Below are positions 35,691-48,719 of a DNA stretch of 64,000 nt, one piece after another. Origin of the DNA: Epiperipatus broadwayi (Eukaryota; Onychophora; Udeonychophora; Euonychophora; Peripatidae); NCBI GenBank assembly GCA_028023455.1, contig JAQFVV010012419.1, forward strand, positions 1,908,625-1,972,624. Reading direction: 5' to 3'. The position numbers and the translations under genes were made by a program. Within the stretch, counting starts at the first letter, position 1; each line of letters starts with the position of its first letter. A model generated the notes under the pieces. That model was given only the letters and a program-made list of their open reading frames with translations. It did not search any database and was not told the DNA's origin.

Positions 35691-38160
35691 AATAATGAAT
35701 TAAATGAAGAGATAATATTAATTAAATAGAGAAAAACTTTAACTTTTGATGATAAGAAATTATCTATTACTATTAATCAACAATTCCTGAAGCTATGCAA
35801 GTTTTTTCATAAACCTATAATTATTCTTTTGTTGGATGCCTTTGAAGTAAATGGGGTCCTTTTTTACTTTAAACCCAAGTTTTTATATTGATTTAAACCC
35901 AGACAGCTATTTTTATAGGTGTAAGAATGTGAAAGGTTAGCATCTTTTTTTGACATTCTGCAAATAACATTTTTAACTTCTCCTGAGAGTTGTATATGTT
36001 GAATTAAATGTTTATATTAAATTGATGCAAATAAGTGGGCATTATATTCAAACTTATTTAAATGGTTGTTTGGGAATCTGATTTGTGTTATCATATTAAT
36101 GTTTTCATATTTGGTTCTTTCATGAATAGATTTATTTTATCAGTTGTTCATGTGTGATAAGCTATAATTTATTTATAGGCTTACTAAAATTATTACAGCA
36201 TTATAAGAATATTGTGCTTTATAAGATTTTCATTTATGTTTTATTTTCAATTATGTATACTTTTCTATTTTATAATCCCAAATTGTAACTACTCAACTGA
36301 TATATTGATTGTTAATATTCTGTTTTTTCATTAAATAATATTTTTGTAACTATCTACTTCCATCAACTAGAATTAATTATTATCTATTCCTAGTATAGTA
36401 CAGTATGATTTAAATCACTTTTCCAGTCACTTTGTGTTAAAAACTTAAATTAATCAATAAGAAAACTTGAAATAAAGGTAGTCCTAAATTTTTGTCATAA
36501 CTTAGTAAATGTAGATTACATTATAATAACTTGTTCAGATAGAAAACCAATTAAAGTCAAACCATTATTCCTGTTACATATTTCACATTATTATGTATTT
36601 TTCATAGTTAGAAAGTTCAAATATGATATTTTAGAATTTTTTTCATTCATAAAGTTAAAATTGTAACAAATCAAATCAAATATTCATAATATTAAATAAA
36701 GATTAACTACTTTGCTTCATTTAAGCATTTCTTTTATTCTCAATGCTTAAAGATTTTAGTTATTCTAATGGTTGCTGTGATCTTACATTTCTCAACAGAG
36801 TCAGTTTCCAGAAACCTATTACAGATTATGTGTGTGAAAGATCCAATGTCTCGAAAACTACTGTGCTGTGGTGCTTTAGCTTTAAAGCCTTTCTAATGGT
36901 GTTTTAGCACTATTTTGCCTGTTTTGTATTCATTTGACGGGAAATAAGGTAAATATTGATACAAAAGAAATCTGAAGATGTCATTAGTCCACAATGAAAA
37001 ACTATAAATTAAGGAGCAAAAGCATAGAAGATTGCTGATTGGTAGATTCTTTGATCTTGAGAGTACAAAGGAATGTATATCATTTTTTGATTATTAGTAG
37101 CAATGAACAAAAATTTAGAATTGTCTTCTTTAAACATTTATTACTGTTTTGAAAATATATTTGTTTACACTTTGAAATGTGTTATAATTTAGAAAATATA
37201 AGTTAAAAAATTCAAGGTAACAGTAAAAAAGAAGCTACAATCATTGTGTTTTATCAAATATCATTGTAAAGAACTTTTGTGACATTTTAAGAATTATCAA
37301 TGCAATTTTAAATTTTAAAAAAGAATTTCATAACTTTTTGATGACATTATAATTATTTATATTTAAAAAATTAAATCCAATCACTAAAAAATTTATTTTA
37401 AGTCTGTTAAGCTAATCAGCCAATAAGAACAAAAGGAATTATTATCATCATATATTTCAATTAATTTATTTTTATAATTTGAAAGTACAGTTGTGATTTT
37501 TTGATATGTTTTAATTTGAAACTTATATTTCTAATAAATGAATATCAATTTATTGATTTATAATATTGAATAAGATTGTAATACTAAAATAAAATGTTGA
37601 ACTATGAATTAAAATTGTCCCTAGATAAAGATTGGAAAAACTTTGAAATATATAAAAATTAAGCAGTAATCAATAATAATATTGTAACACCTAATAGTCA
37701 CACATTTAGCAGAATGAACATTGGTATAAAATCTGTAGTGATAATATTTTTACTAAACTTATATTATAGAGGATTTTCTTGTATTATCTACATCTATTTT
37801 AGATATACTTAAATTTTTTACTCTGCCAAATATTCTTGAAATATATAAATAATGACATATAAAAAAAGATCCTTAATTTGCACTTCATGCTAAAGCAGCA
37901 TTTTCCATTTTACTCAGATCAGAACCTTTTATATCTGTCATCATTTGTTTGAATATTTATCAACACCAAATTATTAGACTTCAATTTACAGGTTTCAAAA
38001 TTTCAGTGTTTATATGTTTATCATCAATCTTTACTGACTATTATTAACAATTTAGTAAACTGGTGATTATTCTTAGATCATATATAAATTTTAGACCTAG
38101 TTGATAATTAATATACCTGTTTTTAAAGTAATAATTTGCTATTGAAGGATACTGAACAAA
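35691..38160. other. AT-rich stretch, no gene seen
   Basis: About 2.5 kb. A faint REP-C-like segment (GGGGTCCTTTTTTACTTTAA) lies at 35850-35945. Otherwise nothing is recognisable. Confidence 0.45.
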
Positions 38161-38162
38161 TA

Positions 38163-38262
38163 ATGAGAACATGTGCAAGAAATCATATCTGGTTCAATCC
38201 AGCAATGCTGGTTTAATATGAAATGCATCTTTTGGGTCAATATAAAATGCATCTTTTGGGTC
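38163..38262 (+). repeat. REP-B fragment with 24-bp tandem duplication
   Basis: ACATGTGCAAGAAATCATAT followed by GCTGGTTTAATATGAAATGC is a diverged form of the REP-B core at 44.3 and 52.3 kb. Its last 24 bp (38215-38238) are repeated at 38239-38262 with one difference. Confidence 0.6.
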
Positions 38263-38560
38263 ACCTGCATTCATATTTCTTAATTCATCTGTTTCAAGAA
38301 TATGAGTCAAGTGTAAGTTTTAAATATATTTAAAAATATATATGTTGCACATAAAAAATGAGAAACAAAATTGAATTATTCCATGTGGATAATTAAAAAT
38401 TAGATATATTAATCTGCTGAGATTTAAATTTTTATTTATTAATATAATAAAATGAATAGTAATAATCAACAATATTTTTACCTGAAGTGGTTGGTTGCAA
38501 AGTTATGCATGCATTGAAATTTGACATTTGTGTAACAAAATATTACAAATACCCATACAC

Positions 38561-38912
38561 ATCCATTCATGGATCACACAATTCTGAATATGTTAATAAG
38601 GAAATTCATAAGCAGCATTTCTAAAACAATCATTTAACTGAACTTGCAAACAATTAAATATTTTGTTATACCAATCTAGTTTGTAAAGTAAAAAAATTCC
38701 TAAAATTCATTTAACTAAACTTGTAAATAATGCCTACATTTTATTATATTAATGTCAATCTATTATGCCAATAAAAGATCTATCAGATAAAAATTTATTG
38801 GCATTGGTAGTACAAAAGTAGGCATTATTACAAGTTCATTTCTATGATTCTTTAGAAATGTTGCTTGTAAATTGATTTAGTTTATCCAGACTTGTTTGTC
38901 CCATGAATGGAT
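38561..38912. repeat. REP-D foldback element
   Basis: The outer ends ATCCATTCATGG and CCATGAATGGAT are inverted. Inner pairs also match, for example ACTTGTAAATAATGCCTAC with GTAGGCATTATTACAAGT. The right arm shares GACAAACAAGTC and TTACAAGCAACATTTCTAAA (both in reverse complement) with the REP-D element at 46987-47282. There is no coding capacity. Probably a MITE-like or foldback family. Confidence 0.75.
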
Positions 38913-39485
38913 TTATATTTTTAGAATTGAGTGCACAACACCTTCACAATTTGATGTTTCCCAATTAGTATTCTAGTATTCATGAGTTGAATTTTTTAAA
39001 TTTGCATCTTTATATTTTTTTGAAGTAATAAATCAGTACAATTTCTGCCATCAAATGGGTGCAAAACATGTAAATAAGGCTACAGATAGGTGCAGAAGAG
39101 CAATTTAAGGTTGAATATCCATCAAATCTCTCTCCAAAGATCTCTAAAGGAAGTACTTTGTAATTATTTGCTGGAGTAATAGACAATCATTTTTGATGAC
39201 AAATCTTAAGTTACATCACAATAATTAAGTTTAATAGTAATGCAATTTCAAAATGCCTTTCATAATATTTCCCAGTTTAAAAAAAATGTTAAACAATCAT
39301 TGACAAAATTACTCCTATTCCACTTGTGTAACTACATGGTAGATTTGGTAATAATTTGATTTTTCATGAGAATTTAATGTAACATTGAATGCCTACAATA
39401 GGTTAGCCAGAAATAGTGCATCCATATATGAAGTTCTATGTGTTAATAGACTAGAGAATTTATAAAGATATACAAAAATGATGCA
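38913..39485. other. AT-rich stretch, no feature seen
   Basis: No gene or recognised repeat. Confidence 0.5.
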
Positions 39486-40990
39486 TTAAAAGGATTGAAT
39501 ATCTTGAATTTTGTAAAATGGTGTGGAAAAGAGCTGAAAATGATATAAAAAGTATAACTGTGAACTTGAAAAAAAAACTATAGAAGAGAATAAAAGTCTT
39601 AACAGTGTAAAACAACATTTTGGTATTGGTAGGAAATTTATATCTGCAAAAAGAAAAAAAAAGATGAAATTATTACTAAAAAGAGAGATGACATCATGAA
39701 ATGGGCAGAAGATATCTATCAAAAATTATATAGGAATAAAGAACAAGTACCTCCTATATCTACTATATCTGCTGATTTGCCCAGAACTTTAAATGAAGAA
39801 ATGAGACATAGAATTAAATTTATGAAGAAAGGAAAGGCTCCAGGTAATGATGGAATTATAATTGATGTATTAAAAGAAGCAGGTGAAGAAATATAATTTT
39901 TTTCTAGCAAAGTTATATTCCAAATGTCTAAATGATAAAGATGTACCAGATGATTGTAAAAATGCAATATTAATATTAATATTTTTTAAAAAAGGTGATA
40001 AAGAAGATATTAGAAATTACAGACCTATCAGCCATTTATCCGTTTTATACAAAATTTTTACCAAAATAATTACAACTCATCTACAGAGAACATTGGATTT
40101 TCACCAACCAAGAGAACAAGCTGGATTTAAAAGTGGTTTTAATACAGTAAATCATATACAGGTATTGAGAGATGTTATAGAAAAGACAAATGAATATGAG
40201 TTGCCATTATGCTTTGGAATTGTAGATTATGAAAACACATTTGATTCTATAAAAATTTCTTCAGTGATTAAAGCATTGGATCATCAAGGTATAGATCCAG
40301 GATATTGTCTTTTTTAAAGAATATAATGATACTAGGAAAGTCACCATTGAGAAGGGTATAGAATAGGGTGACTCCATATCTCCAAAACTTTTTACAGCAG
40401 TACTGCAAGAAGTATTTTGTGGATTAAAATGGAAAGCTAAAGGAGTGAAAGTAAATGTAGATTATTTAAGTCATTTAGATTTTGCAGATAATGTAGTTGT
40501 TTTTGCAAATAATGCTTCAGAGCTGCAGGAAATGTTGCAGGAGTTATCAGATGAAAGTAAGAAAGTAGGACTAAAGATAAATATTAAAAAGACTAAAGTA
40601 ATGTTCAGTGGATTTTCTCAAAATATGAAAATAAAGATTGATTATGATGAGTTAAAAAAAGTAAACTGTTACAAATACCTTGGTCAGATAATTAATACAC
40701 ATGGGAACATAATGGATGAAATTACTATAAAATTAAACTTGGTTGGAGTGCTTTTGATAGAAATAACTTGATACTTAAACAAAATGTGCCTATGTGTTTG
40801 AAAAGGAAGGTTTTTAATAAATGTGTTTTACCAGTTGTTACTTATGGATTTGAGATTTGGACACTTAATAGAAGAGCAATACAAAGACTTCAGACCACTC
40901 AAAGAAGTATGGAGATATGCATGTTGGAAGTATCAAGAAGAGATCGGGGTAAAAAAAAACCTAGGTAGAGGAAAAAACCAGGAATAAAAT
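39486..40990 (+). pseudogene. RTE-type LINE remnant (copy C), best preserved
   Basis: Three long plus-strand frames cover it. 39696-39896 contains KKGKAPGNDGI, the standard segment upstream of RT motif 1. 39883-40317 contains FKKGDKEDIRNYRPIS, PREQAGFKSGF and IVDYENTFDS, the last being motif A with its Asp. 40445-40771 contains LDFADNVVVF, motif C, with Asn in place of the second catalytic Asp (usual F-A-D-D). It continues with GLKINIKKTKVM and CYKYLGQII. 40768-40968 contains VLPVVTYGFEIW, the post-RT stretch. These motif sequences are typical of the RTE clade. Frameshifts near 39890, 40320-40445 and 40770 and the D-to-N change make it inactive. The endonuclease is not present. Confidence 0.88.
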
Positions 40991-43790
40991 CTTTTAAGAT
41001 GAATTTTACAATTTCTATCTAAGTCACTCTATAAAATGCAAGTAAATCAATACTGCTATAAATGAAATGACAATAAATGACAAAGACTAAAATTCATTGT
41101 CCGACAAAAGCAAAAAGTAGAAACAAGTTATTTTAAATAATTTCATTCTGCTGTAATGAGAAATCAAGAAAACAAACTCAGAAAACAGCAGATATTCATC
41201 AATTTTGGAATAAATATATTCTTATATCTATAAATAAATATTGGCATTGTCCTGTATGGTTGAATGCAGGGGTAAAATGATGAAACTAAAAGTTGAGGTT
41301 CCAAGGTTCCTTCTGTCATTTTTGGTGCTTAAAAGGCAAATAAAATTCTGAGCAGAAATAGAATTAATTATTTATTTAATAATCAAACTAATGACATTTT
41401 TAGAGTATAATTAATAACCCTTTTCATTTACACTTTATTTAAAGCAACATATTGTTTCTACATTTATTTTCTTATCTTGCGTTGCAGTCAAAATAGAAAT
41501 TAAAATACTGCATTGAATAAAGCATAAATAAAAAAACTTATTAAATATATTTGTTAATTAAATCAATTCACAGAAGATAAAAAAAACCATTATCAATATA
41601 TTTATATGTTGATTAAAATAAAACTACAGCTTTTATTTTAAAATTTTAACAATTTAATAAAAACATCAAAAACAATAATACTGAAAATATAAATAATATT
41701 AATCAATATACAAAATCAAATATTATAAATAATTTTTAAAGGTTTTAGAATGAATACATAAAGTTATTTATACGATTTCAAGATTTATAACTTCTAATAT
41801 TTATGTCAAATCACATTAACAGCTATATAAAATATTTTTTTAAATGCTCAATATTTACACATTTGAAAAATATTTACGACTTTATATTACATTAGAAAAT
41901 AATAATAAACAGGATTTGAGAAGTACCTATTTTTCTCAATTTCAGTTGTAGTAAAAATTCAAAAGAAGTTTACGGCTAAGACCTTAGAGAATTGAAGAAA
42001 GAAACTAATTCAAGCAGATGTCAGTATAATGTCAAATTTGTTTTTATGTAATCTTTACTATTCATACCAAAGATACTTGAAAAATTGAAAGTCAAAAATA
42101 ATGAGTAAATTTAACTCTTCCTTCTCATTGTGAGAATAAAAACACAGGTCGATGTCTGCGAGTTGCAAAAAGCAAATTTGAAAATAATTCATTTTGTTTC
42201 CATTGAATCATCTTTTGAGTTTTTATTATTTAAACAAAAGTATTACTGTTTGTTTTATAAAAATTTCAATGAAATATTCATGACTATCCAAAAAAATTAA
42301 AAGGACAGCTTCAAAAATTACACTTTAAATCATAGACGAATTTTATTTAGACATGGAAATATATTTTTGTGGTCAATAAAATTGTAAAAGAATGCAGTTA
42401 CTTAATAATTTCTTAAATAGTTACCGATAATTAAAAAAATAATGATACCAGTAACATGTTTTAATTTTTATTTCAGATGTTTAAGCATATATATATATAT
42501 ATTATCCGGATACATCCGTGTATAATTTAATGAATATATATAATATTTCATTAATATCTGCAACCCGTGAGAATCTTCGATTTTAATATACTGTATATAT
42601 TCTTATGACATGTTAAACACTATTATCAGATTATGGAAGGGTATAAACTTGATAAAAATTATATTGGTAAGCAATTGTTTTGTATAATCACTAGTTAGTA
42701 TCAATATTTGAAAATTTCTATATATAGATAGATTATAATTCAATGTTTAACGGAAATTATAGATTGTAAATATTTTAATAAATAGAAAATTTGTCTTGCA
42801 GAGATGGGCGCTAGATTAGTGCTGCAATTCCAGCATTATTACTATCATTAGTAAAATAACAACAAAGGTTTTAAACTAAATGTTATTTCACAGTTTAGAG
42901 CAAATTCCTGGCATTTTTTCCTTGCCAAAAAAAAAAAAAAAAGCCAAAAATATGTCTTCATCCTAGAATGTTATTTACAATAACCATTTATAATCTTTGA
43001 TATTTTAGCCAATCATATAAGCAATATTTTAAACTTGACCTTTGATTGCATTTTGAGTATGGAGAAAATAAAAATGTTTAGCAAAAAAATAATGAAACAT
43101 TTTTTTAAACAATTGGCATCTCCAAAGCTATTAAAAAAAATTAATGCATATTTCTGTTTTATTTGTAGCATCACAAATAATTGAAAATTCATAATTTATT
43201 AAGGAATCCAAATATGTGTTCATACATAAATGACTTCTGGCCATGTCTTCACACACATAACAAAGCCATACATATTGTTAGATAGTTATAGATCAAGAAA
43301 TGTGATTTACAGAATAAGGAATTAAAGAAATTAATTATTATTATTTAATTATTTCACCATTTGTTTAATATGAAATGTTAATATAACAATAAATTTACTA
43401 TATATGTGGGTTCTTTTAAGCCATACTTATTTCTGAATATGTTTTTCTCCTTTAATAATAGAAATTTGACCATCAATTTGATAAAGAGGTGCCCTGCTAT
43501 AATGCATACAAATGTTATAAGTTTATATCATGAATATCATGTAATAAATTCATATTAATGTGGAAAGTCTCATGCTATTAATGTCTAGATTGGTTTTTTG
43601 CCAATAAAAGTTATTCTGTTTTGTTAACAGCTAAAGATATCATATAAACACAAATTTGGATAATCATAAACTGCAAAAATAAAATTGTATTCATTGCAAA
43701 TGTAAAAACAAAAAATAAAATTCATAACCATAGTTTGTTTATAATATTTCTGTAGTATAATGTTCACTACATCACTCTCACACAGATAGT
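40991..43790. other. AT-rich stretch, no gene seen
   Basis: The first 100 bp may be the LINE 3' end. (TA)n occurs at 42488-42500. A run of about 17 A lies at 42927-42943. Nothing else is recognisable. Confidence 0.5.
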
Positions 43791-43796
43791 AATTAG

Positions 43797-44125
43797 ATTT
43801 TGTCAACTTTTAACACCTTGTGGAAAAAGGTAATCATAAACATAATGACCAAAGACATGTGAAAAAGGGTGAGATCTCCAAGATGCATATTTCCTGCTGA
43901 ACCAGTACTCATCAGTTGGCCCAAACCACAATCACTTACACATGTCTTTATAATTTTTAATATACATAAAAATAGCAAATTACTACAAAATAATTGATGT
44001 ATCAAATGTGCAGCCTGCACAACTTTAATGAATACCACTTAATGAAAGTATATTAATAATTTTTATTAGTCATTCATTAAACTAAAGATTATTCAATAAT
44101 GAATAATATCTATGTAGTGTAATGG
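43797..44125 (-). repeat. REP-B dispersed repeat, inverted copy
   Basis: Read on the minus strand this has the REP-B order: ACATGTGTAAGTGATTG, GAGTACTGGTTCAGCAGGAAA, ATGTCTTTGGTCAT, AAGGTGTTAAAAGTTGA, then ATTACACTAC... and a TAATGAATGACTAATAAAAA end. It faces the next copy across a short centre at about 44125. Confidence 0.75.
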
Positions 44126-44132
44126 TGTAATC

Positions 44133-44580
44133 AATATTACACTACAGAAATATTATTTATTATTGGATAATCTCTAGTCTAATAAATGATTAATAAAAAA
44201 TATTAATATTCTTTCATTAAGTGAATTGTGTCAAAGTTGTGATGGCAGCATAATTTGACATTTATCAATTAAACTATAGTAATTTGCGATATATATACAG
44301 AACAATGCTAAAAATATGTTTAAGAGATTGTAATCTGGGTCAACTGATGAGTGCTGGTTCAGCATGAAATGTGCATCCTAGGAATCATAGATTTTTTTTA
44401 CAACTCTTTGGTCATATATTTATGATTACATCCCTCCACAAGGTCTTAAAAGTTGATGAAATCCAGTCACTACCTTCCATGAGAATGGTATATAAAATTA
44501 CACTACAGAAATATTATTCATTATTGAAAAACCTATAGTCTAATGAATGACTGATAAAAGTTATTAATATAGAGTTGGTT
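44133..44580 (+). repeat. REP-B dispersed repeat, partial and full copies in direct order
   Basis: 44133-44275 is the 3' half of REP-B (ATTACACTACAGAAATATTA and onward). At about 44308 a second, fuller copy begins (TGTTTAAGAGATTGTAATCTGGG) and ends near 44575. The first piece is the mirror image of 44042-44121 across a 12-bp centre, so 43797-44275 forms a palindromic junction. No protein is encoded. Confidence 0.75.
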
Positions 44581-46986
44581 GATGTTTGAATTTGTTTTTA
44601 TTTAATATCATTAAATGCTAACAAAAGCAAAAACAATTTTGTTGTATAACATGCTTAGCACATTGACATTGCAAGACTTTTAACATTATATGATATGCAA
44701 TGAGTCCAAAAAATTGAAGCTATATATATATATATGAGTGATTGTTCTTTACTTCCGCTCAATCTCGTTATTATTTAAAACATAATAGTTTTTCATTTAG
44801 ATCTTAATAAGGATGAAAGTTATTTCATTGAAATGTCAAAACGTAAAGCAAAATAACCCACAGAAGACTTAATTTTTCTAATAAAATCTTGAAAATGTTA
44901 TATTATATATAGATTAAATAATTTTGGATAAACTGGATTTTTAATTATAGACAGATATCCACTTAAATGTTTCTAAACAATAAGCTATTTTTTAAATGCT
45001 TGCCTTAAGCTGGACTGCAAGCATATCTTATTTCTACATTTTAAGGAAATAGAAATCAATTGGTTTTATTTCAGAATAGATCCTATTTGTACTGGAAATA
45101 AGACAGTAATATTTGTAAGCTTGAGGCTAGAAACATTACATCTCCAAAATCTTATTGCAAACAATAATTTTTTTAGGAGAGTGAGTAAATGATAAATTAA
45201 GATTTATTAATAATAAAGTAAATGAACTAACAAATGGAAGAAATGATTAAAAAACTAAATATCATTGAATAAGTTTACACAATTCATTGATTTATATTTT
45301 TGTTATGAAGCAATCCCACATGTCAATAATAGAAATATAACCAACAGATTAACAAACAATAGATACTTCATAAGTTTTTTGTAATACTTATTCTTCATGG
45401 CAGTTTTATTTGTTGGCATTTATAAACAGAGTTATTTCAATTTCAGAAAAAGAATTAAATAAAAATAGAAGGACTATAAAAAGTTAAATATGAGTTGTAT
45501 GATGATAAACAAACCAATGTATGAAAGGTATGTGTACCTACCTATACCATATTGTTGCCTATATCTTTGTGTAACATATTACTATGTTGCATTTTAATTT
45601 TTTATGCAACAACCTATATATTAAAAAAAGACTTTAACATCTTATTTAATTGTATTACATTTTTGACAACTAAGGAAGTAATATGACACTTTTTAAATGC
45701 TTTTATTTAACAGAGAAATTTTGTTTGTTTGTTTGTTTACTTGGCTAAAATCTTGTGATTTTTAACATACTTCTATCAAAAGGATTTTCTTTAAATTTTG
45801 TACATGTGTTGAATATCAATGACAATGCAGTATTTCAGGTTTATGCAACCATTTGTCTAGTCTAACAATGTTGACAGACCAAATTTTAAACCATGTTGGT
45901 ATCAGTTTAGCAAATTTTTAGTGGTGTGCAATTCTTGGTGATATATCTTTTAAAAATATACTTTAATTAAATTTAATTACTAATCGAATAAAAAGTATGT
46001 ATAGTTAATTAAAATAGAAAGAAATTTTAATTTCTTTTGACTGATTGTTTAACTAAAACTTGCTTTTTTAAAAATTCTGCCTTCATCAATACAAAAATTT
46101 AGTAAATGAATTTTAATATGCATGAATTTTATTTCATGTTCCTGGAAATACAATGGCATTCCTTTGATTGTCACATTTTAAATTTGGACATGAAAAGTTT
46201 ATTGCAAAATATGCAAATATTAAAAAAATAATAATAGCTAAAAATATTTTATAAAATACAATTAATTTGACAGTAATGCATTAAAACAATAAAATAATAT
46301 TCTTTGAACCCATAAGTTTGAGTTACTTTTTTAAATAATTGAATCAATTAATTTATAAATGTTGTTTTTATTTCAAATGACATATAACAAACCAAATTGT
46401 CAGTAAATACAAAAAAAGTGTTGTTTTAGTGCATTTCCAATCAAATTAAATAAAAGCATTTTTTATAAAATATTTTTATATATATTATTTATTAGAGTGA
46501 CTTTGAACTTAAATGGGATCTGCAGGTCTCATGAAAATCATAATTTTTGTTCACAGAAAATACTTCTTTTGCAAAGATGTTCTCATTTGTTTATGTTTGA
46601 TGCCCAGTTGTAATAGTAAATTTTATAGTGGTACATTCAGAAGGATGGAGAATAAATTGATTGGCCTTATGCCCTTGCCATAGTATTTTTAGACCCTTAT
46701 AAAGCATCTATTTTATAGGGAATCATGCATTATTGTTCCAAATTAAAGTAAAAAAAATCAACCCTATAATTTTTTAATTTCAGTAGTTTCACCACTATGA
46801 TAAAATAGAATAACATTTACTTTGTTGAATGCAGACATAACACATTCAAATATGGATTGTACCTCAATATCTAAACTTTTTTTCCTAAAACCTATTTAAA
46901 TTAAGATTCTAATGTCTTTTAATGAGCATGTAAATAATTTTATGCCCAATTAAATAAGTAATGCTAAGAAAATAAAGCAATTCATA
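44581..46986. other. AT-rich stretch, no gene seen
   Basis: About 2.4 kb with short (AT)n (44722-44734) and a TTTG run at 45720-45739. No recognisable genes. Confidence 0.5.
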
Positions 46987-47282
46987 AAACAAACAAGTCA
47001 GCTTACATTATTAAGACAGTTCACAAGCAAGAGTCTTAAAGAATCATTTAAATAAACTTGCAAAAATGTCCATCTTTTGTTATAACAAGCCCAATCTGTT
47101 TTGTCAGATAAAAGTTCATTTTATATCTGACAAATAGATTGATATTGATTTAACATTTTCTTATATGACAAATTAGATTAGCATTGATGTAACTAAAGGT
47201 GAGTATTTGTAAGTTTATTAAGTACTTCTTTAGAAATCTTGCTTGTGAATTATCTTAGCAATGTATTTCGACTTGTTTGTTT
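46987..47282. repeat. REP-D foldback element
   Basis: The ends AAACAAACAAGTC and GACTTGTTTGTTT are perfect 13-bp inverted repeats. The arms remain complementary with mismatches for about 80 bp (for example CACAAGCAAGA against TCTTGCTTGTG). The middle includes CTGTTTTGTCAGATAAAAGT and its inverse-like partner. Same family as 38561-38912. I see no clear target duplication. Confidence 0.8.
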
Positions 47283-48029
47283 AAATGCAGACATGTTGTC
47301 TAGTTGATATCCACTCAAAATAAAAATTGCTTAATTTTTTTTTCTGCTACTTAATTATTTTTTTTTTTGGGGGGGGGGATAAATTTCTTTGACTTAAAAA
47401 GCAAAAGTAAGTACTTCCTTATCTTAGCTTCTAGATTTATAGCATACTAATAATTGTACAATTCCTTCTAATATAATAAAATCTGAATTTTTCATTCTAT
47501 TTTATACTTATTATTTTTAATAATATGTATTTTGTAAATCTTCATATGAAGAGAATCTACTTCTTGCTTTACTTTTGTATTCTTTTAAAATACCTTTTAA
47601 TCGTTCCAAAATTCACTGACGTAAAAATGAAAAACACAATCGAAATCTAAAACTTATCCCTATTTAACACCAGTTTTTAGTTCAAATCCTTCAGATTTTT
47701 TTTACTAATTATAATAATCTCTTGACCTTTGTCTACTTTATGAAAGTTGTATAATGGAAATAAATTTTACAGGATAATCAATTAATTTCAAATATTTCAA
47801 GAAACTTGTTTGATTAATTTATTCAAGTACCTGATTGATAAAAGCAATATAAGTCATGCCTTGTTGCTTCTCTTTCATTCATCTAGCAAACAAAACCATA
47901 TCTATTGCAGTTTTTTCTAAGTCTCTGATAACTATTCATTCATGATAAAAATCAAGCTATTCAACAAAGTCATTTTTTAAAAAAACTAAAGAATAGAAAT
48001 ACATATCATTTCACACTACTATTGATCTA
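47283..48029. other. AT-rich stretch with a poly-G tract
   Basis: A run of nine to ten G follows a T-run at about 47361-47379. No gene is recognised. Confidence 0.5.
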
Positions 48030-48683
48030 TTTCAGATTGAAAGTTTCTCCATGCTTAATCCAGTTTGTTTGGTTTCTAGCCTCTCTTCTCCACATCATTC
48101 TAGTACTTTTATTATTTCATCCATCAATTCACATGTACTCTTGTTCTGGTCTTTTACAATCTCTTGGATCTAGTTTAACTTCCACTGTTTATCTCTTATT
48201 TTTATTTTTAAAACATGTTTATTTCACCATATTCATTTAACATATTACATTAAATAAAACCTTAATATCTTTTATTCTTTGATCATTATTTTATTTGCAT
48301 GTATCATGAATGTTTTATTTTATTAAAAGACACTTTTACTAATAATATTGTGTGGTAGTGATCTTATCTTTCACTTAGGCCATAAAAGATCACATAGATT
48401 AAAAATACCCTGTAGATCTATTACCATCTTTTTTTAGAAATACATTAATTTCAGTATCTTAATTCTTTCAATAATGTCTGTAATATGTCTTTGTTCTTAC
48501 ATCCATATATTTCACTTTCAACCTTTGTTACTCCTACATACAACTCTATATTTTATTGAAAAATAACATGAAAGGCTGAAACCTTTGACTGATGCACCTT
48601 AAAAATGCTTACTTGACAGCCAACCAGATGTAATAATGACTGCATGTGAAATTCTCAATTCAAAAACACAAATCATAAATATG

Positions 48684-48719
<36 letters not shown>

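Noticed and set aside
38180-38200. GGTTCAATCC at 38191 as a polymerase III B box
   Set aside because: The better-preserved REP-B copies read GGTTCAGCATG at the same place, and no A box lies at the right distance.
39486-39967. Minus-strand frames opposite RTE copy C
   Set aside because: Shadows of the plus-strand RT frames with no domain of their own.
48022-48240. 72-codon plus-strand frame
   Set aside because: Opposite the 3' part of RTE copy D; the similar plus frame at 19.1 kb has the same origin.
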